Positions 1 to 12,379 of a DNA stretch of 64,000 bases are shown here, in pieces. The position numbers and the translations under genes were made by a program. The DNA comes from Cryptomeria japonica (taxonomy: Eukaryota > Streptophyta > Pinopsida > Cupressales > Cupressaceae), in NCBI RefSeq assembly GCF_030272615.1, contig NC_081412.1:542890335-542954334 (forward strand), written 5' to 3'. A model generated the notes under the pieces. It saw only the letters and a list, made by a program, of their open reading frames with translations. It was not told the DNA's origin and did not search any database. The stretch's first letter is position 1; the number at the start of each line of letters is the position of its first letter.

Positions 1-13
1 TGAAAACCAGTCA

Positions 14-1974
14 ATGGTAGCTCTAGATCACAAAAAAGTAAAAATAAAGGATGCATCTGAGGGTGAAAACCTTTTTAAGGCACCTAACGATGGGAGACTT
101 GACACTCTTCCTGAGAACTTTCATGAGCGATCACCCATATTGATTGAACCCACTCAATCAATCAACATTGGCACCACAGAAGCAGTTAGGAACCTACACC
201 TTGCAGAATCTCTAATAGAGGCAGAAAGATCAGCCTTCATCATCTTCTTTAAAGCACAACAAGTTAACTTTGCTTGGTCATATGCTGATATGCCTAGAGT
301 GGATCCACACTTAATCATGCATCACTTGTCCATTTCTACATGAGTTAAGCCAGTCAAGCAAAAGCTACGAAAGATGAATCCATAGGTGGCACTCATGGTC
401 AAAACTGAACTTAAGAAACTATTAGACGTCGGATTCATCTGACCCATTGACTATGTAGAGTGGATTTCCAACATCGTTCCAGTATCAAAACCAGATGGTA
501 GAATCAGAATTTGCACTGACTTCAGGGACATCAACAAAGCTTGTCCAAAAGATGACTTTCCTCTGCCCAGTATCGACATAATTGTAGATCTCACAGCAAG
601 CCATGCAATGCTCTCACTAATGGATGGTTTCTCAGGCTATATCAAATCAAAATAGCTCCTGAAGATCAAGATAAAACAACGTTCACTTGTACTTGGGGAA
701 CATACTGTTGGAATGTTATCCCTTTTGGCTTAAAGAATGTAGGGGCCACTTATCAAAGAGCAATGACAACAATCTTCCATGACATGATGCACACATTCAT
801 GGAAGACTATGTGGATGATTTACTAGCTAAATCCTTCACTAGAGCTGAACATCTTGGCATCCTAACAAAGATTTTTGATCGATTGGCGAAATTCCAGGTC
901 AGGCTCAACCCTAAGAAGTGTGTCTTTGGGGTTACATTAGGCAAGTTACTAGGCTACATTGTCTCAGCTAAAGGTATTGAAGTAGATCCAGCAAAAGTAC
1001 AAGCCATTATGGACATGCCACCACCAAAGAATATTAGTCAACTCAGATCTCTACAAGGACGACTTCAATCAATCAGATGATTCATCGCTCAGCTAGTAGA
1101 TAAAAATCTACCATTTAACCATTTACTACACAAAAATGTACCCTTCAAATGGGAGACCAAGTGTGCAAATTTTTTTTACCAAATCAAACAGTACCTGATG
1201 AATCCACCAGTTCTGGTACCACCAGTCGTAGGAAAGCCTCTTATCTTATATATCTCAACAACAGATATATCGTTGGGGGCACTATTAGCACAAGAAGATC
1301 AACGAGGGAAGGAACGCGCCATATATTATATCAGTAGGACATTGAATGGCTATGAACTCAACTATACATTCATTGAAAAGGCTTACCTAACAGTGGTCTT
1401 TGCATCTCAGAAGTTCCGACATTATATGCTAGCACATACCATTAAGCTAGTAGCAAAAATTGATCCTCTCAAATATCTACTTAGTAAGGCAGCTCTTATA
1501 GGCCGATTGGCTAAATGGGTCATGATTCTCAGTGAATTTGACATCCAATATACAGAAAGACGAGCCATCAAGGGACAAGCAATTGCAAATCAGTTGGCTA
1601 AAGCACCACTCCCCGGCAAACACACCATGGAGATTTAATTTCCAGATAGGGATGTTCTTGCTCTTTCTACTAAACAATGGACCCTATACTTTGACGGATC
1701 CTATACACAACATGGTTCCGGTGCTGGCATTCTGTTCATCACTCCTGAAGGACACACTATACCCAAATCATATAGGCTTATGTTTCCATGCACAAATAAT
1801 GTGGCTGAATATGAGGCACTGGTCATAGGCATCAAAATGGCCATAGAATGGAAAATCACAGAGTTAAAAGTCTATGGAGACTCACAACTAGTCGTCCATC
1901 AAATCAACAACAACTATCAGACAAAGGATGACAAGCTACTACCCTACAAGCGAATGGTGGATGACTTCAAATAG
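14..1974 (+). pseudogene. Tat gypsy pol: reverse transcriptase and dual RNase H, broken
   Basis: Degenerate polyprotein. The RT core includes the first catalytic Asp motif LMDGFSGY near 620-645 and the YVDD catalytic box (EDYVDDLL) near 808-832. A conventional RNase H follows at about 1213-1610. A second RNase H domain is at about 1680-1970 (YFDGSYTQHGSGAG, later NNVAEYEAL and YGDSQLVV), the dual arrangement of Tat elements. In-frame stops lie near 341, 383, 439, 1078, 1636 and 1972. A one-base deletion near 643 shifts the frame just after the first RT motif. The 5' part (gag, protease) is outside the window. It cannot encode an active enzyme as it stands. Confidence 0.9.
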
Positions 1975-1980
1975 TATTTT

Positions 1981-3429
1981 GTGTACATCACCTTCGAACA
2001 AATACCAAGATTAAACAACAAAGCAGCCGATGCAATGGCTACAATCGCTTCATTACTACAAATTCCAGAGCAACAGAGTTGTTACGAGTTCTTGGTAGAG
2101 CAGCTGTTCTCCCCCGCCTATGACCACTCTGAATCCCAGGTTATCTATGCCTTGACTGGTTCAGATTCTCTGTTATATGGACCAATATACGACTACCTCA
2201 AGCATAATATCTTACCAATTGACCAATCCCGTAACCAAAAACATAACTTTATTCGACAAGATGCCCGTTACACCCTTACCGCTGATACTTTGTATCGTCG
2301 AGGTCTAGATGGTACTCTTCTTCGTTGCCTTGATCGTAATGATTCCGATTCTACTTTACACGAGCTTCACGAAGGTATTTGTGGCACACATTCAAGTGGT
2401 ACTACTCTTGCTAAAAAGCTTCTAAGGATGGGATACTACTGGCCTACAATGGAGAAAGACTCCTATCACTTCGCTAAGAAATGTCCTAAATGTCAGATCC
2501 ATGGTAATCTGATATATGCACCAGCCCAGGAACTACAACCATTTACAACATCTTGGCCCTTTTGTCAGTGGGTACTAGACTTAGTAGGCAAAATTCATCC
2601 TTCATCTTCAAGTGGACACAAGTTCATTATAACAGCAATAGAATACTTTACCAAATGGATAGAAGCAGTTCCCATGACCACAGTGATCGGAAAACAAATT
2701 GCCTCTTTTATCCTCAATTATCTGATCTGCAGATATGGTATTCCAAGTTTAATCATCACAGATAATGGACGACCCTTCAAGAATCAAGATGTCCACGAAG
2801 TATGTGAAAAATTCAAAATCCAACATAGGTTTTCTACACCATATTACCCACAGGGAAATGGTCAAGCAGAAGCATCTAACAAGACAATACTGAAAATCCT
2901 CAAGACAACAGTGAATGATGTAGGCAAAGATTGACACGTACAACTCAATCCAGCACTTTGGGCATACAGAACCAGCATCCGCACACCTACGGGAGCAACA
3001 CCATACTCATTGGTGTATGGATCAGAAGCCATTTTACCCCTGGAGGTAGAAATCCCATCTCTCAGAGTCTCTTTGAAAGGCTTAATCCCAAATGAAGAGT
3101 ATCAAGTTAACCGACTGCAAGAGCTTGAACTATTAGATGAAAGACGTCAGCATGCCTATACTCATCTCAAAGCATATCAACAATGCATGTGCAGGAGCTA
3201 CAATCACAAGGTCATTCCCCGCAACTTCAAAGTTGGTGACCTAGTCCTCAAAGAAAATCCAAGAAATCAGCAAGATCGAGAAAAGAAAGGGAAATTTGAA
3301 CCTAACTAGTTGGGTCCCTATGTTATCATATCAGTCTATGGATCAGGTGCCTATCAACTAACAAATTCTGAAGGCAATGTGCTCGACGAACCAACTAACA
3401 ACATCCATCTAAAGAGGTACTACACTTAA
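1981..3429 (+). pseudogene. Tat gypsy integrase, broken
   Basis: This continues the pol frame. An HHCC zinc-binding region is seen at about 2355-2510 (HELHEGICGTH and CPKCQIHG). The catalytic DDE core follows: Asp in WVLDLVGK near 2575, Asp in IITDNGRPF near 2755, and Glu in QGNGQAEASNKT near 2870. The C-terminal GPY/F module (LGPYVIISVYGSGAYQL) is at about 3313-3365, and the natural stop is at 3427-3429. In-frame stops are at 2932 and 3307. The integrase is the best preserved part of this element and gave long open stretches (317 and 99 residues). Confidence 0.9.
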
Positions 3430-4772
3430 GTGGCCTAGTGCACGGAAAAAGTCAAAATAAGCAAAAAATCAAAAAATCCAGAAAAAGCAAAAACATAAAG
3501 TACAAATAAAAACAAATGGTGAAAACCTGGTAAACAGGCGCTCTTGTGAAAGAATGGCTCCTCCATCTATATCAATACCATTTTATCCATACAAACACTA
3601 TCGGCCATCGCCCAACACTTAGCAAATATCCATTCAGGACATACTTAGCGTAGTCACTATCTTGATTTGTCTATATATATCCTCTTACCACTAATCCACC
3701 ATGGCTTGGAAATCATTATTCACATCAAGAGGCACACTCAGCTAGGGGCATTCCAATCGTCTAAAAATTGGTAAACATTCAAGACATCAAGGCTATTTGC
3801 AAAACTCCAGAGCATGACATCCAACAACCAAAACTACGCTTCATCGCAACACAAAACAATTCACAAAAATACTAAGGATGGATGATTTTTTGAAGTACTA
3901 AATGTTGCATTCTTGCATAAAAATCTTGACTATTTTTGCATTTTGAATTTTTTTCAAAATTGGATTTTCTTTCTTATCTCACAAAATGCTTCAAAGCTAG
4001 AGATCAAGGGGAACTTCCAATATTTTCTTAGTCTTCTGTCTGGGAGGCGATCACTTGTACTGTGTGAATACATGCCTCAAGATGTGATACGTCGAATATC
4101 ACTGAAGGCCTGATTCCACTTCATGCATACAAATGATCTAATCTTATCTATTTACGCAATGCGTACTCAGGTCGTCCTGGTTCAATTATACCTTGACGCT
4201 TGTGCTATCTTGCAAAATCAAATATCATGTAAATTTTTCTCAAGTCATTATGGTTCAATTATACCATTATGCTTGTATAAATTTTCAACATATCCTAAAC
4301 AAATCAATGCTCAATGATGATATCTACAAAGAAAGCAAACAAATGGCTATATCGGATGGCAAATACAGAATGAGGATGCTACCAAAAAAATAGTTGCATA
4401 TCATTTTACAATTAATTTCATATCATTTTAACATCATTACATATCATTTTAACGATTAGTTGCATATCATTTTAACATCATTGCATATCATTTTACCTTT
4501 AGTTGTCAATCACATCATACATCTCATTTTCAAGATACATCTCATAGCATATAAAAGCATACATCCTGCATCATACATCTATTTAAAAGCATTGCATCAC
4601 ATAAACAAAATAACCCAAATAAATGCATCCATATAAACACCCCACATGATCAACAAAAATGGTGCCGTAGATATATATATCTCAAAAATGATCAAAATGT
4701 ACAAAACGTGTCAACACTGTGTCTAGTACAAAGAATAACAATGATCCAAAAATACAACGGAGACCATGTCTC
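3430..4772. other. Tat 3' spacer, non-coding part
   Basis: This lies between the pol stop and the end of the antisense PMD gene. It is AT-rich with no credible gene. Short ORFs here do not resemble known proteins. Confidence 0.6.
4394..4500 (+). repeat. Short tandem repeat, CATATCATTTTA motif
   Basis: Five copies of a CATATCATTTTA-like motif occur at irregular spacing of about 18-30 bp in the spacer of the first Tat element. Confidence 0.7.
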
Positions 4773-6849
4773 TCAAGTATGACTATCCCCTGACGGAGAT
4801 GGTCTTGCTCCAGATGTCCCTGCTCTTGGATCTCCAAGAGGGTCCTATCTCGGTGGCCCCGTAACACCTCGGCTCTTAGATCGCGACCCAGTATCTCGAG
4901 ATCGACTAGATCTCGACTGTGCAAAGCTCGGTACTCGACGATCTCTGGGTACTGCAGCCTCATAGTACCACCGATAGTACTCTGCCTCCTGGGCTCTCAA
5001 CGCCAGCTCTCTCAGTGTGTCTCTCATCGGACCACCCGCCGCTGCTCTCTGCATACTTGACACCACCTCCTCCACTCGTCCCCTCCTCTCTATCTCGGTA
5101 TCTCGCTCAGTGGTCAACTGAGAAATCTACCGCTGATAGGTCAAAATCTGTGCCTGCAGCTGCTGAACAGTAATCTGCAGAGTCCGCATCTGAGCATCCT
5201 CCATATGACCTGGGACCCAAACCCATAGCGGTACCTGTGCTGGAGGAACCCCTCCCACTCGGCCTGTCCTCGGTGCTGGAGGTGGGAGTACATCCGTCCT
5301 CCTCCTCTGCGCTTGTCGCCTAGCCTCCTCTGTACCACCCACTACAGCTAACACCTCCGCCACTCTCCCCTCTCCACTGGCTCCAATAGCCAATCCACCT
5401 CTCCCCCTGTCTATCACCGCCTGTCTCACTACTCTATCCACACCTCTATCCCCTCTCCTCCCTCTATCTCCCTGCCTCCCTCTGGCTCCTCTCCCTCGTC
5501 CTCCTCCTCCATCATCCCCATCATCTTCGTCATCTCCCCAATCTCCCTCCTCCTCATCTGAATCAAAAGCTGGCCTCATCTCATTAGGATCAGATATCCT
5601 GGCCACCGCCCGTGCAACAAACAATCAAGCAAACTCATCCGTCATGCCCGCATCCTGAATCTCAGGGGCATAATCCCATATCTGCCTAGCCAACCCCACA
5701 AACTCCTCCACCGCCACTGCACTATCAATGGTCGGCCCCCAATCTGCTACATCCTACCGCCACTGTACATATAGGCACGCTCCCTGTGGAATACCTTGCT
5801 GGCGCCCAAACTGCCTCAAAAATCGGGTCACCACAAATCTCTCAATCACGAACGGGGTCCTCCCGATCAGATGTCTGGTCATAAAAACAAAGGGCATCTC
5901 CAGCCCATCCTCAGCCCACACCTCGCATCCTGTGTACGGTTGCCAGGTGACCGTATCTATGTCATCAAGCACTCTCCTTCAATGCTCTAGTTTGCCCAGC
6001 TTACGCTGGACAACTAGACCCTTATATCCGTACGCATATGCGCATCCCATGGGCCTGTCCCTGTCTGCTAGTGGTCTCGCTGCTGGAATGTGCTCCCAGC
6101 ACCATACCTGTAATAAAGTCACGCTAGCTGACAAACTGCCATAACCGAGGTATACTACCTCATGCAAGCCCTTGTATAGATGGGCCAGCATAGCGGACCC
6201 CCATGAAAATCTCCGGCCCTGTGTAACCATCTCCTCCAACACCAGCCCCCATCCCACAGAAAATCCCTTTGACCTGCGATCAGGACAAAGGAATCCACCA
6301 ATGAAACCTACTAGTACGGGTGGTATTGGTGCGTAATCCAGGTCTAGAAACTCTTGCCATGGGATCTCATAGCCACATACTATATCATCCTGGAAAATGC
6401 AGCGCAGTGCCTCTGTACCACCCTCCTCTGACTGCTTGTAGGGTAGTAGTGCACCTACTACAGGAATACGCAAGATCTTGTAACAGTCCTCTGGTGTGAC
6501 TGTCATCTCTCCAGTGGCAAAATGGAAGGTGTTGGTGTCGCTATGCCACCTCTCTGCCAAAGCTGTCAGTAGCCCTCTGTTCACAGTGAACCGAGGCATA
6601 TCCAAGAGGGAAGTCAAACCACATCTCTCGATGATATCGAGATCGGCCTGCGACAACCACGGTATCAATGTCCACGGCCTCGGAAATCTCTCCCGTGACT
6701 AGACCACACCCAATCGCTCCTATCAAACAAGCAAAACAAATCCAATATCAGTTTCCGCATCAAAAAAAAGATATCAAAATCAAACTCACATCAACAACAT
6801 GAAACAATTTTCTCATCTACATCAAGTTCAAAATCCTATCATTTCATAT

Positions 6850-7035
6850 CAACTTGTAAAACAACTCAAGTTATCAAAAACCATATCAAAACTTGTAACA
6901 CAACTCAAGTCTCCACAATCACATAAACTTGTAAAACAACTCAAGTTTCCCACCCATATCAGCTTGTAAAACAACTCAAGTTTCCAACCTATATCAGCTT
7001 GTAACACAACTCATGATTCACACATTGAACTTGAA
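6850..7035. repeat. Tandem repeat (5 x about 36 bp) in PMD intron
   Basis: Five copies of CTTGTAAAACAACTCAAG or close variants begin at 6853, 6892, 6928, 6963 and 6998, a period of 35-39 bp. They lie inside the intron of the antisense PMD gene. Confidence 0.85.
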
Positions 7036-7214
7036 ACACAGTAAGCACACAACTCATATTTTGATCAAAACACCACATTGATATCTATACATAACTTGAA
7101 AAATCGCAAATCAAAACAAGCTATATCGACACTCATATTGGACAAATCCATAAAATCATAGCGGACAAAGCAAACAAATTTACATTTCGGCTCATCTTGC
7201 AAATTTTTTTCAGA

Positions 7215-7670
7215 TGCGCTAAAACAGACTCCCGCTACGCTAAAACTCCCCCACGCGCTAGGCTGTTTTTCCTACGCGCTAATCTATTTACCCTATGCGC
7301 TAGATTGACTCTACGCACTAAAATCTTTCCCCCATGCACCACCTAACCCACCTTATGCGCTAAACCCTACCCACGCACTAATCTACACTTCCTAGGCGCT
7401 ACCCGTTTGACCCTATGCGCTAGGTTAACCCTACGCGCTAAACCCCCTTACCTATGCGAACCCCTGCGACCCTTATGCGCTAGGTCTACCCTACGTGCTA
7501 ACCTATTGACCTGACGCGCTACTCGACGGTTGCCATGCGCTATTCTACATATATGCGCTAACCTATTTCTTTTATGTGTTATCCTATCTATTTCGGACAT
7601 GACCCCTAATATTCGACTTGATGCGCTACTTAAAACTTCGTATGCGCTAATATATGCCCTAGACGTGCTA
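7215..7670. repeat. Array of GCGCTA motifs in PMD intron
   Basis: About twenty copies of TACGCGCTA, TATGCGCTA or one-base variants occur at an irregular spacing of roughly 18-25 bp, separated by pyrimidine-rich, non-identical spacers. The cores are conserved while the spacers are not, unlike a simple satellite. The array lies in the intron of the antisense PMD gene, between exon 2 and exon 1. Confidence 0.85.
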
Positions 7671-7832
7671 AACCGTTAAACCCGAACTTTGAAAATTAAA
7701 AAACAACTAAAAACGACCAAATGAAAAGTCAAAAGAGGGTAAAAAATGTTGACTTACTGGTGGTCCATGCGCTGCAAGTCTCCGGTACCTCCGAACGCGC
7801 TCGAAACGGTGTCTATGATACGGAATAGGCAT

Positions 7833-8263
7833 TTTCTTTGCAGACCAAATTCTCTTTCTCCAAAGTCAACAAAGCACAAATGAATCTAATTCAAGCCCTT
7901 TTCCCCTTTTATAGGAGGAAAATGAAATTAGGGTTAGCCAAATGGACCTGTAATATGGTCGCGGTCTCCCCTATACCATAACATTTGTAACTTATCGGGA
8001 GATGAATCAATTTCCCCACATTTCACATGCACGAAATCATACACATCATACGCAACTCATCAAATTAAATCAAAAATTTTTCAAAATATTGATTCATCTC
8101 CCGAGGGGGCATCACCATCAAATATCGAATCTGGGGTATCACACATCAAATCAAGTCCGGGGCACGACTGGTAAATCATAAGAGCGGCACAAAAATTGCA
8201 TTTGATCATAAATCATGATAAGGCATCATTTTCTTTGAAATAACATGTGCACACACGTCACTT
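7833..8263. other. Spacer upstream of antisense PMD gene
   Basis: No gene is seen. In the antisense direction this is the region 5' of the PMD start codon and would have to hold its promoter. It shares AT-rich composition with the LTR that follows. Confidence 0.5.
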
Positions 8264-8278
8264 CAAAGAGGGGCAAAA
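8264..8278 (+). promoter_or_regulatory. Polypurine tract of Tat element 1
   Basis: CAAAGAGGGGCAAAA sits directly before the LTR start TGTAGAC. The same 15 bases precede the 3' LTR of the second Tat element. It would prime plus-strand DNA synthesis. Confidence 0.85.
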
Positions 8279-9703
8279 TGTAGACGTATAAAAATGACCA
8301 TATTCCTAAATGAATATTTTATGTTCATTTCTCTATTTTAATTAAATCCAATTTAATTAATTTACCCACATTCCTCTATTTAATTAAGTAAATTACTCAA
8401 TTTATTTAAATTAAATTCACTATACCCATTTAATGAATAAATCATTTTATTCAATTAAATCCCCCTATCCACTTTTAATTAAATTCAAAAGTTATCCTAA
8501 ATTGAATAAATCTAATTTATTTAATTGCAACCAAATTGAATTAAAATTCTTTATTTCAATTAAATCCCATTATCCCTCCATCCACTTGCAAAATCCCAAA
8601 CCCCTTTCTAATCCCTTCTAGAATCTTCTAATCACTTCTAATTAACCTAACCCCTCCTCTAAACTTTGTCACATCCCTAAGCAAAGGGAAGTCACTTCTC
8701 AAAACCTCAAAGTCTTTGATAACCATTAATGGCTTTCAACCTTCAACCACTTAATTCCTCAAAGTCTTTGATAACCATTAAAGGCTTTCAACCTTCAACC
8801 ACTTAATCCCCCAAAGTCTCCAATAACCATTAATAGTTAACTCAAACCCTCTTACATGGTTAAAACATTTGTTTTGACTCAACCTTCATCCAACCCAAGG
8901 GTCTCATCAGGCCTTTAATGCTTTGACCATGATTATCTCTTAATCATTTGCACAAAGGTTTATCCTTGGATTAACTCTTAATCCAGTGGGTAATCCTAAC
9001 TTAAGCTTGACCCTTACCCTCTAGATAACCATGAGGTCTTCTCAGGCATTTAATGCCTCCAACCCCTTCTCTCAACCCAACCCTATGTTGACACTTGTCA
9101 CCATTTCATTAGTGCCAATTACAAACATGGATCCCCAACTTTCAAACTCAACCCTTGATTAAACCATTCAGTCTTGACCATCCATTGCCCTATTCTTGCT
9201 ATAAATAGAGCTCTCATTCCTCCATATAGATCATCCTTCAAATTTGTAGTATCACACTTATGCTCAAATACATTCAAGCTTTCATATATCATTTTTATGC
9301 TTATCATTTAGTCTCTCTTTTAAATCAGGAATTAGTCTAAATATGCATGTTTAGAATACTTTCTTTATCATTTAGCTCAATCATAGACTAAATATATCAT
9401 GATAGGATAGTACTCATACTAACCTTGTCATCTTATCATCTAGTTTATTGCATTTTAAAATCATGCATAGCTTAGATCGCATCTCACACTAAAATCTATC
9501 AAAGCATCCCTCGTTCTTGCATTTGCCATCCCTAAACCATTTTGCTTAGTGATCTGAGAGCAAAAACATTGGTTTGAGGGACATTGTGAGATAGAGAACC
9601 ATGGGACCCACCTTGGGAAGATGAGTAATACTTTGTTACTCCATAGCTTGCATCAAGAAGTCTTGTGTGTGTGTGTGGACTAGTATTTAGCAATATTTTC
9701 ACA
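8279..9703 (+). repeat. 3' LTR of Tat element 1
   Basis: It begins TGTAGAC right after the polypurine tract. AT-rich AATTAAAT blocks occur near the start, as in the other Tat LTR. A TATA box (CTATAAATAG) is at about 9199-9208. The end is placed at a CA (TTTTCACA) at 9703, before LINE coding sequence resumes. This end is less certain than the start because the 5' LTR is not in the window. Confidence 0.75.
8706..8860 (+). repeat. 52-bp tandem repeat inside LTR
   Basis: Two near-identical 52-bp units start at 8708 and 8760 (CAAAGTCTTTGATAACCATT). A third, partial and diverged unit starts at 8812. It lies upstream of the TATA box, where LTR enhancer repeats are often found. Confidence 0.8.
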
Positions 9704-9711
9704 TATTAAGT

Positions 9712-12107
9712 TCTATTGACCCGCTTTTCCTGCATACAATATGGACTCCTTCTTTCTCTGTCATTATGAATGGTGTGCCTTCCCCCTTCTTTAAAACTTC
9801 TAGGGGCATCAGGCAGGGGGATCCCATCTCCCCTATTGGGTTTATTAGTCTAGTTGAATATCTGGGTATATTTATTAGCAAATTTGTTTCTCAGGGTCTT
9901 CTGTTGGGAGTCTCTCCCTCTTTTGGTTTCAAAGCTTGTTCTCACCAGCAATTTGTTGATGATACCATCTTAATGGGCACTTCATCGATCAAATAAGCTT
10001 CTACTATGAAGAACCTTCTCAAAATTTATAGTTATGCTTTGGGTCAAATAATTAATTAGGAGAAAATATTTGTTTTATTCTTCAACACCCCGGAGGAGAG
10101 ACAAAATAGGATGGCCTGGATCCTTGGTTGCCAAATTGGAAAGACCCCATCTATTTACCTGGGTCTTCCTTTGGGCACGAAACCTATGGATTTGTTTTGG
10201 AATAGTCTTGTTGATAGATTCAGTAGGAAGCTGGGTGGTTAGAAAGAGACCCTTCTTATTCAAGTTGGTAAAATCCAGATTTTAAAATCTTCTCTCTAGA
10301 GTCTTCCGGTTTATGCTTCAAGCCTATTTAAAATTCTTGGAAAATTTACTAATGCTATTGAGAAAATTATGAAAGCTTTCCTTTGGTCTGGGGTTGAGGA
10401 GAAGAAGAGAGTTTCCCTCATTGCTTGGGAGAATGTCTACAAACCCAAAAAGGTGGGGGGTCTAGGACTAAGAAATATTAGAACCCTAAACAAGACCCTT
10501 CTGGCCAAGCAAATCTAGAGAATCTATCAGGGAAATGGCGAGTGGAATGATATCTTGAAGGCTAAATACTCACGTGTGATCCCTACCATGGAAGATTTCC
10601 TTGCCTTTGATCAGATACCGAGTGGAACGATGTTATCCATGCTAAAGGTATTGTAAGTTTGGGCAAAGTTTCGGTCGTAGGTAATGGTAGGAAGGTGGAT
10701 TTCTGGGATGATGCCTGGATTGGAGGAGCTCCTCTCAATAATAATTGTGTTTCTAAGATGATAATCCAGACATGCAAGGATAAGTTTGGTGTTAAAGTTG
10801 TTGACTATTAGAGAGATCAAAAGTGGGTAGACCTCAGCTCTATTGATCCCAACCTAAAGCAAGTAAACTTAGTGATCAACCATGCAATTATAAATCCTAG
10901 AAGGGAGGAACACCTGGTGTGGACTGATACCTCTTCACGAATTTATTCAATGGCATCTGTTGTCCTTATGTTGGCTCAGTCTCAAGACCCCAACCCTTGC
11001 TGGGCTAAGGCTTGACATTCAGGTTTGACCCCTAAAATTAATATCTTTTTATGGATTCTTTTGAAAAATAAAATTCTAACCATAGATAACTTGAGAAAGA
11101 GGGGTTCCTGCATCCCCAACAGATGCTATCTTTGTCTCAATGATGAGGAATCCATGAACCACATTTTTATATACTGCTATCTGGGCTATATTTTTCCAGT
11201 ATTGGGGTTTGAATTGGGTGTTCCTAGAGGAAATTCAAGACTGTTTCAGAAGTTGGTATTGCAATACAAACAATCCAACCATAATAAATTTATGGAAGTT
11301 TTCCTTTCCACATATGCTTTGGGGTATCACGAAAGAAAGGAATAACAGAATCTTCAAGAATGATATTAAACTCTCTGAGGTGGTTTGGGCTAAGATAAAA
11401 TACAATTTTGTCGAGAATGTGATGGCTAGGGGAGATCATTACTGCAATAGTAAGGAGGATTTTGATGTTCTAAAAAGCTGGAACATTCTAGCCTACATGG
11501 ACGTCAATACCAACTAGCACAAAAGAATTATGTGTAGTTGGTATTTTCCTCCTAATGATTGGTTTTTGGCTAACTTTGATGGGGTTGCTAAAGGGAATCC
11601 AGGGCCTGGTGGCTGTGACGGAGCTATCTGGAATGGTGCTGACTTTTGCATTGGGGCAGTGGCCTTTCCCTTGGGGAACCAGACTAATCATCTGACCGAA
11701 TCTATAGGCGCCCTCCAAGCTATCAAATTAGCACACAATCTGGGGGTCAAATTGTTATGGCTGGAGGGGGATTCTAAAAATATTATCAATTGCCTCCTTG
11801 GAAAACACCAACTCTCATGGATGATTAAAAATATCATTGATTAGGCCAGGGAGATCTTTGAGGGTTTCAATCAGTACTACATTTCTCATTATTAAAGAGA
11901 GGCTAACAAGAGTGCTGACTGGTCCGCCAATGAGGCAGTACAAAGTGGGAAAATCAAGATTTGGAATAGCAAGGGGGAGCTCCCTCGAGTGGCACGTGAC
12001 ATCTGAAATTATGAAAGATATCATGGTAAGGAAGACAGGATTTAAAATCATTTCTCAAGATGATAGGAGAGGTTGTGGGATCATGAAATGGTTTTGTATG
12101 CAGCTGA
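9712..12107 (+). pseudogene. LINE ORF2 C-terminal half: RT, zf-RVT, RNase H, broken
   Basis: RT motifs include RGIRQGDPISP near 9802-9835 and the catalytic FVDD box (QQFVDDTILMG) near 9949-9981. The post-RT region (YLGLPLGTKPMDLFW, AFLWSG, GGLGLRN) is typical of plant L1 elements. A zf-RVT zinc region follows at about 11025-11175 (CYLCLNDEESMNHIF). The C-terminal RNase H has NFDGVAKGNPGPGG near 11572, Glu in HLTESIGALQA near 11695 and Asp in LEGDSKNI near 11763. There are several stops and frame changes. The endonuclease and RT N-terminus are absent. Confidence 0.9.
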
Positions 12108-12379
12108 GAAGGAGGTACATTAATAATCACCATATCATCTTGCATGCTTTGTTGGTTCTTTTTCCCTTTTGGAGCGAAAGCATTAGAAATATCCACTGGC
12201 TTCTAGAGGCTTCTTCCTTGATAATTAGAAAGTCAACAACAAAGAGTGGTATTTGTAGAAAATTACATTTCATAGAAATTGATAAGAAAATGGGAGGAAA
12301 TCGCAAGTGAACGGAGGCAATTAAAATTGATAAATAGCGGGACCGTCCCTAGGTCTGGGCTGTGCAGCAAGCAGCAAAA

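Larger units (their letters stand above)
4773..7832 (-). pseudogene. Antisense plant mobile domain (PMD) protein gene inside Tat element
   Basis: The gene is on the strand opposite to pol. Exon 1 is 7832-7758 (25 codons, ATG start, MPIPYHRHRF). A GT-AG intron covers 7757-6720 (donor GTAAGT, acceptor TAG). Exon 2 runs 6719-4773. The splice is phase 0 and joins 75 + 1947 nt, 674 codons in all. Exon 2 carries the plant mobile domain: RPWTLIPWLSQADL, then HFATGEMTVTPEDCYKILRI at roughly residues 90-110, then GGFLCPDRRSKG and LIGRTPFVIERFVVTRFLRQ. After it come a highly acidic, Gly/Arg-rich stretch (about 5590-5400) and a probable C-terminal helix. All of exon 2 is in one frame, interrupted by in-frame stops near 6689, 5979, 5754, 5625, 5127 and 4845. 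PMD proteins are known both as host silencing factors (MAIN/MAIL family) and in transposons. The role here is unknown. Confidence 0.8.
1..9703 (+). mobile_element. Tat-type Ty3/gypsy LTR retrotransposon, 5' part outside window
   Basis: The window opens inside the pol region of a Ty3/gypsy element. The order RT, RNase H, second (archaeal-like) RNase H, integrase, long spacer, polypurine tract, LTR is visible. The dual RNase H and the long 3' spacer with an antisense gene fit the Tat lineage. The polypurine tract at 8264-8278 is identical to the one in the second Tat element (34461-34475), and both LTRs begin TGTAGAC, so the two are relatives. The 3' boundary at 9703 is inferred from a CA end directly before recognisable LINE coding sequence. 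The LINE reading frame appears to resume there, so this element probably inserted into that LINE. The matching target duplication would lie left of the window. Confidence 0.85.

Noticed and set aside
5728-6144. 138-codon plus-strand ORF
   Set aside because: It is the shadow of the antisense PMD exon, whose frame shows recognisable conserved motifs.
7215-7670. Regularly spaced short motif with unique spacers, CRISPR-like at first sight
   Set aside because: The repeat core is only about 9 bp, spacing is irregular, the genome is eukaryotic, and it lies in a retrotransposon intron.
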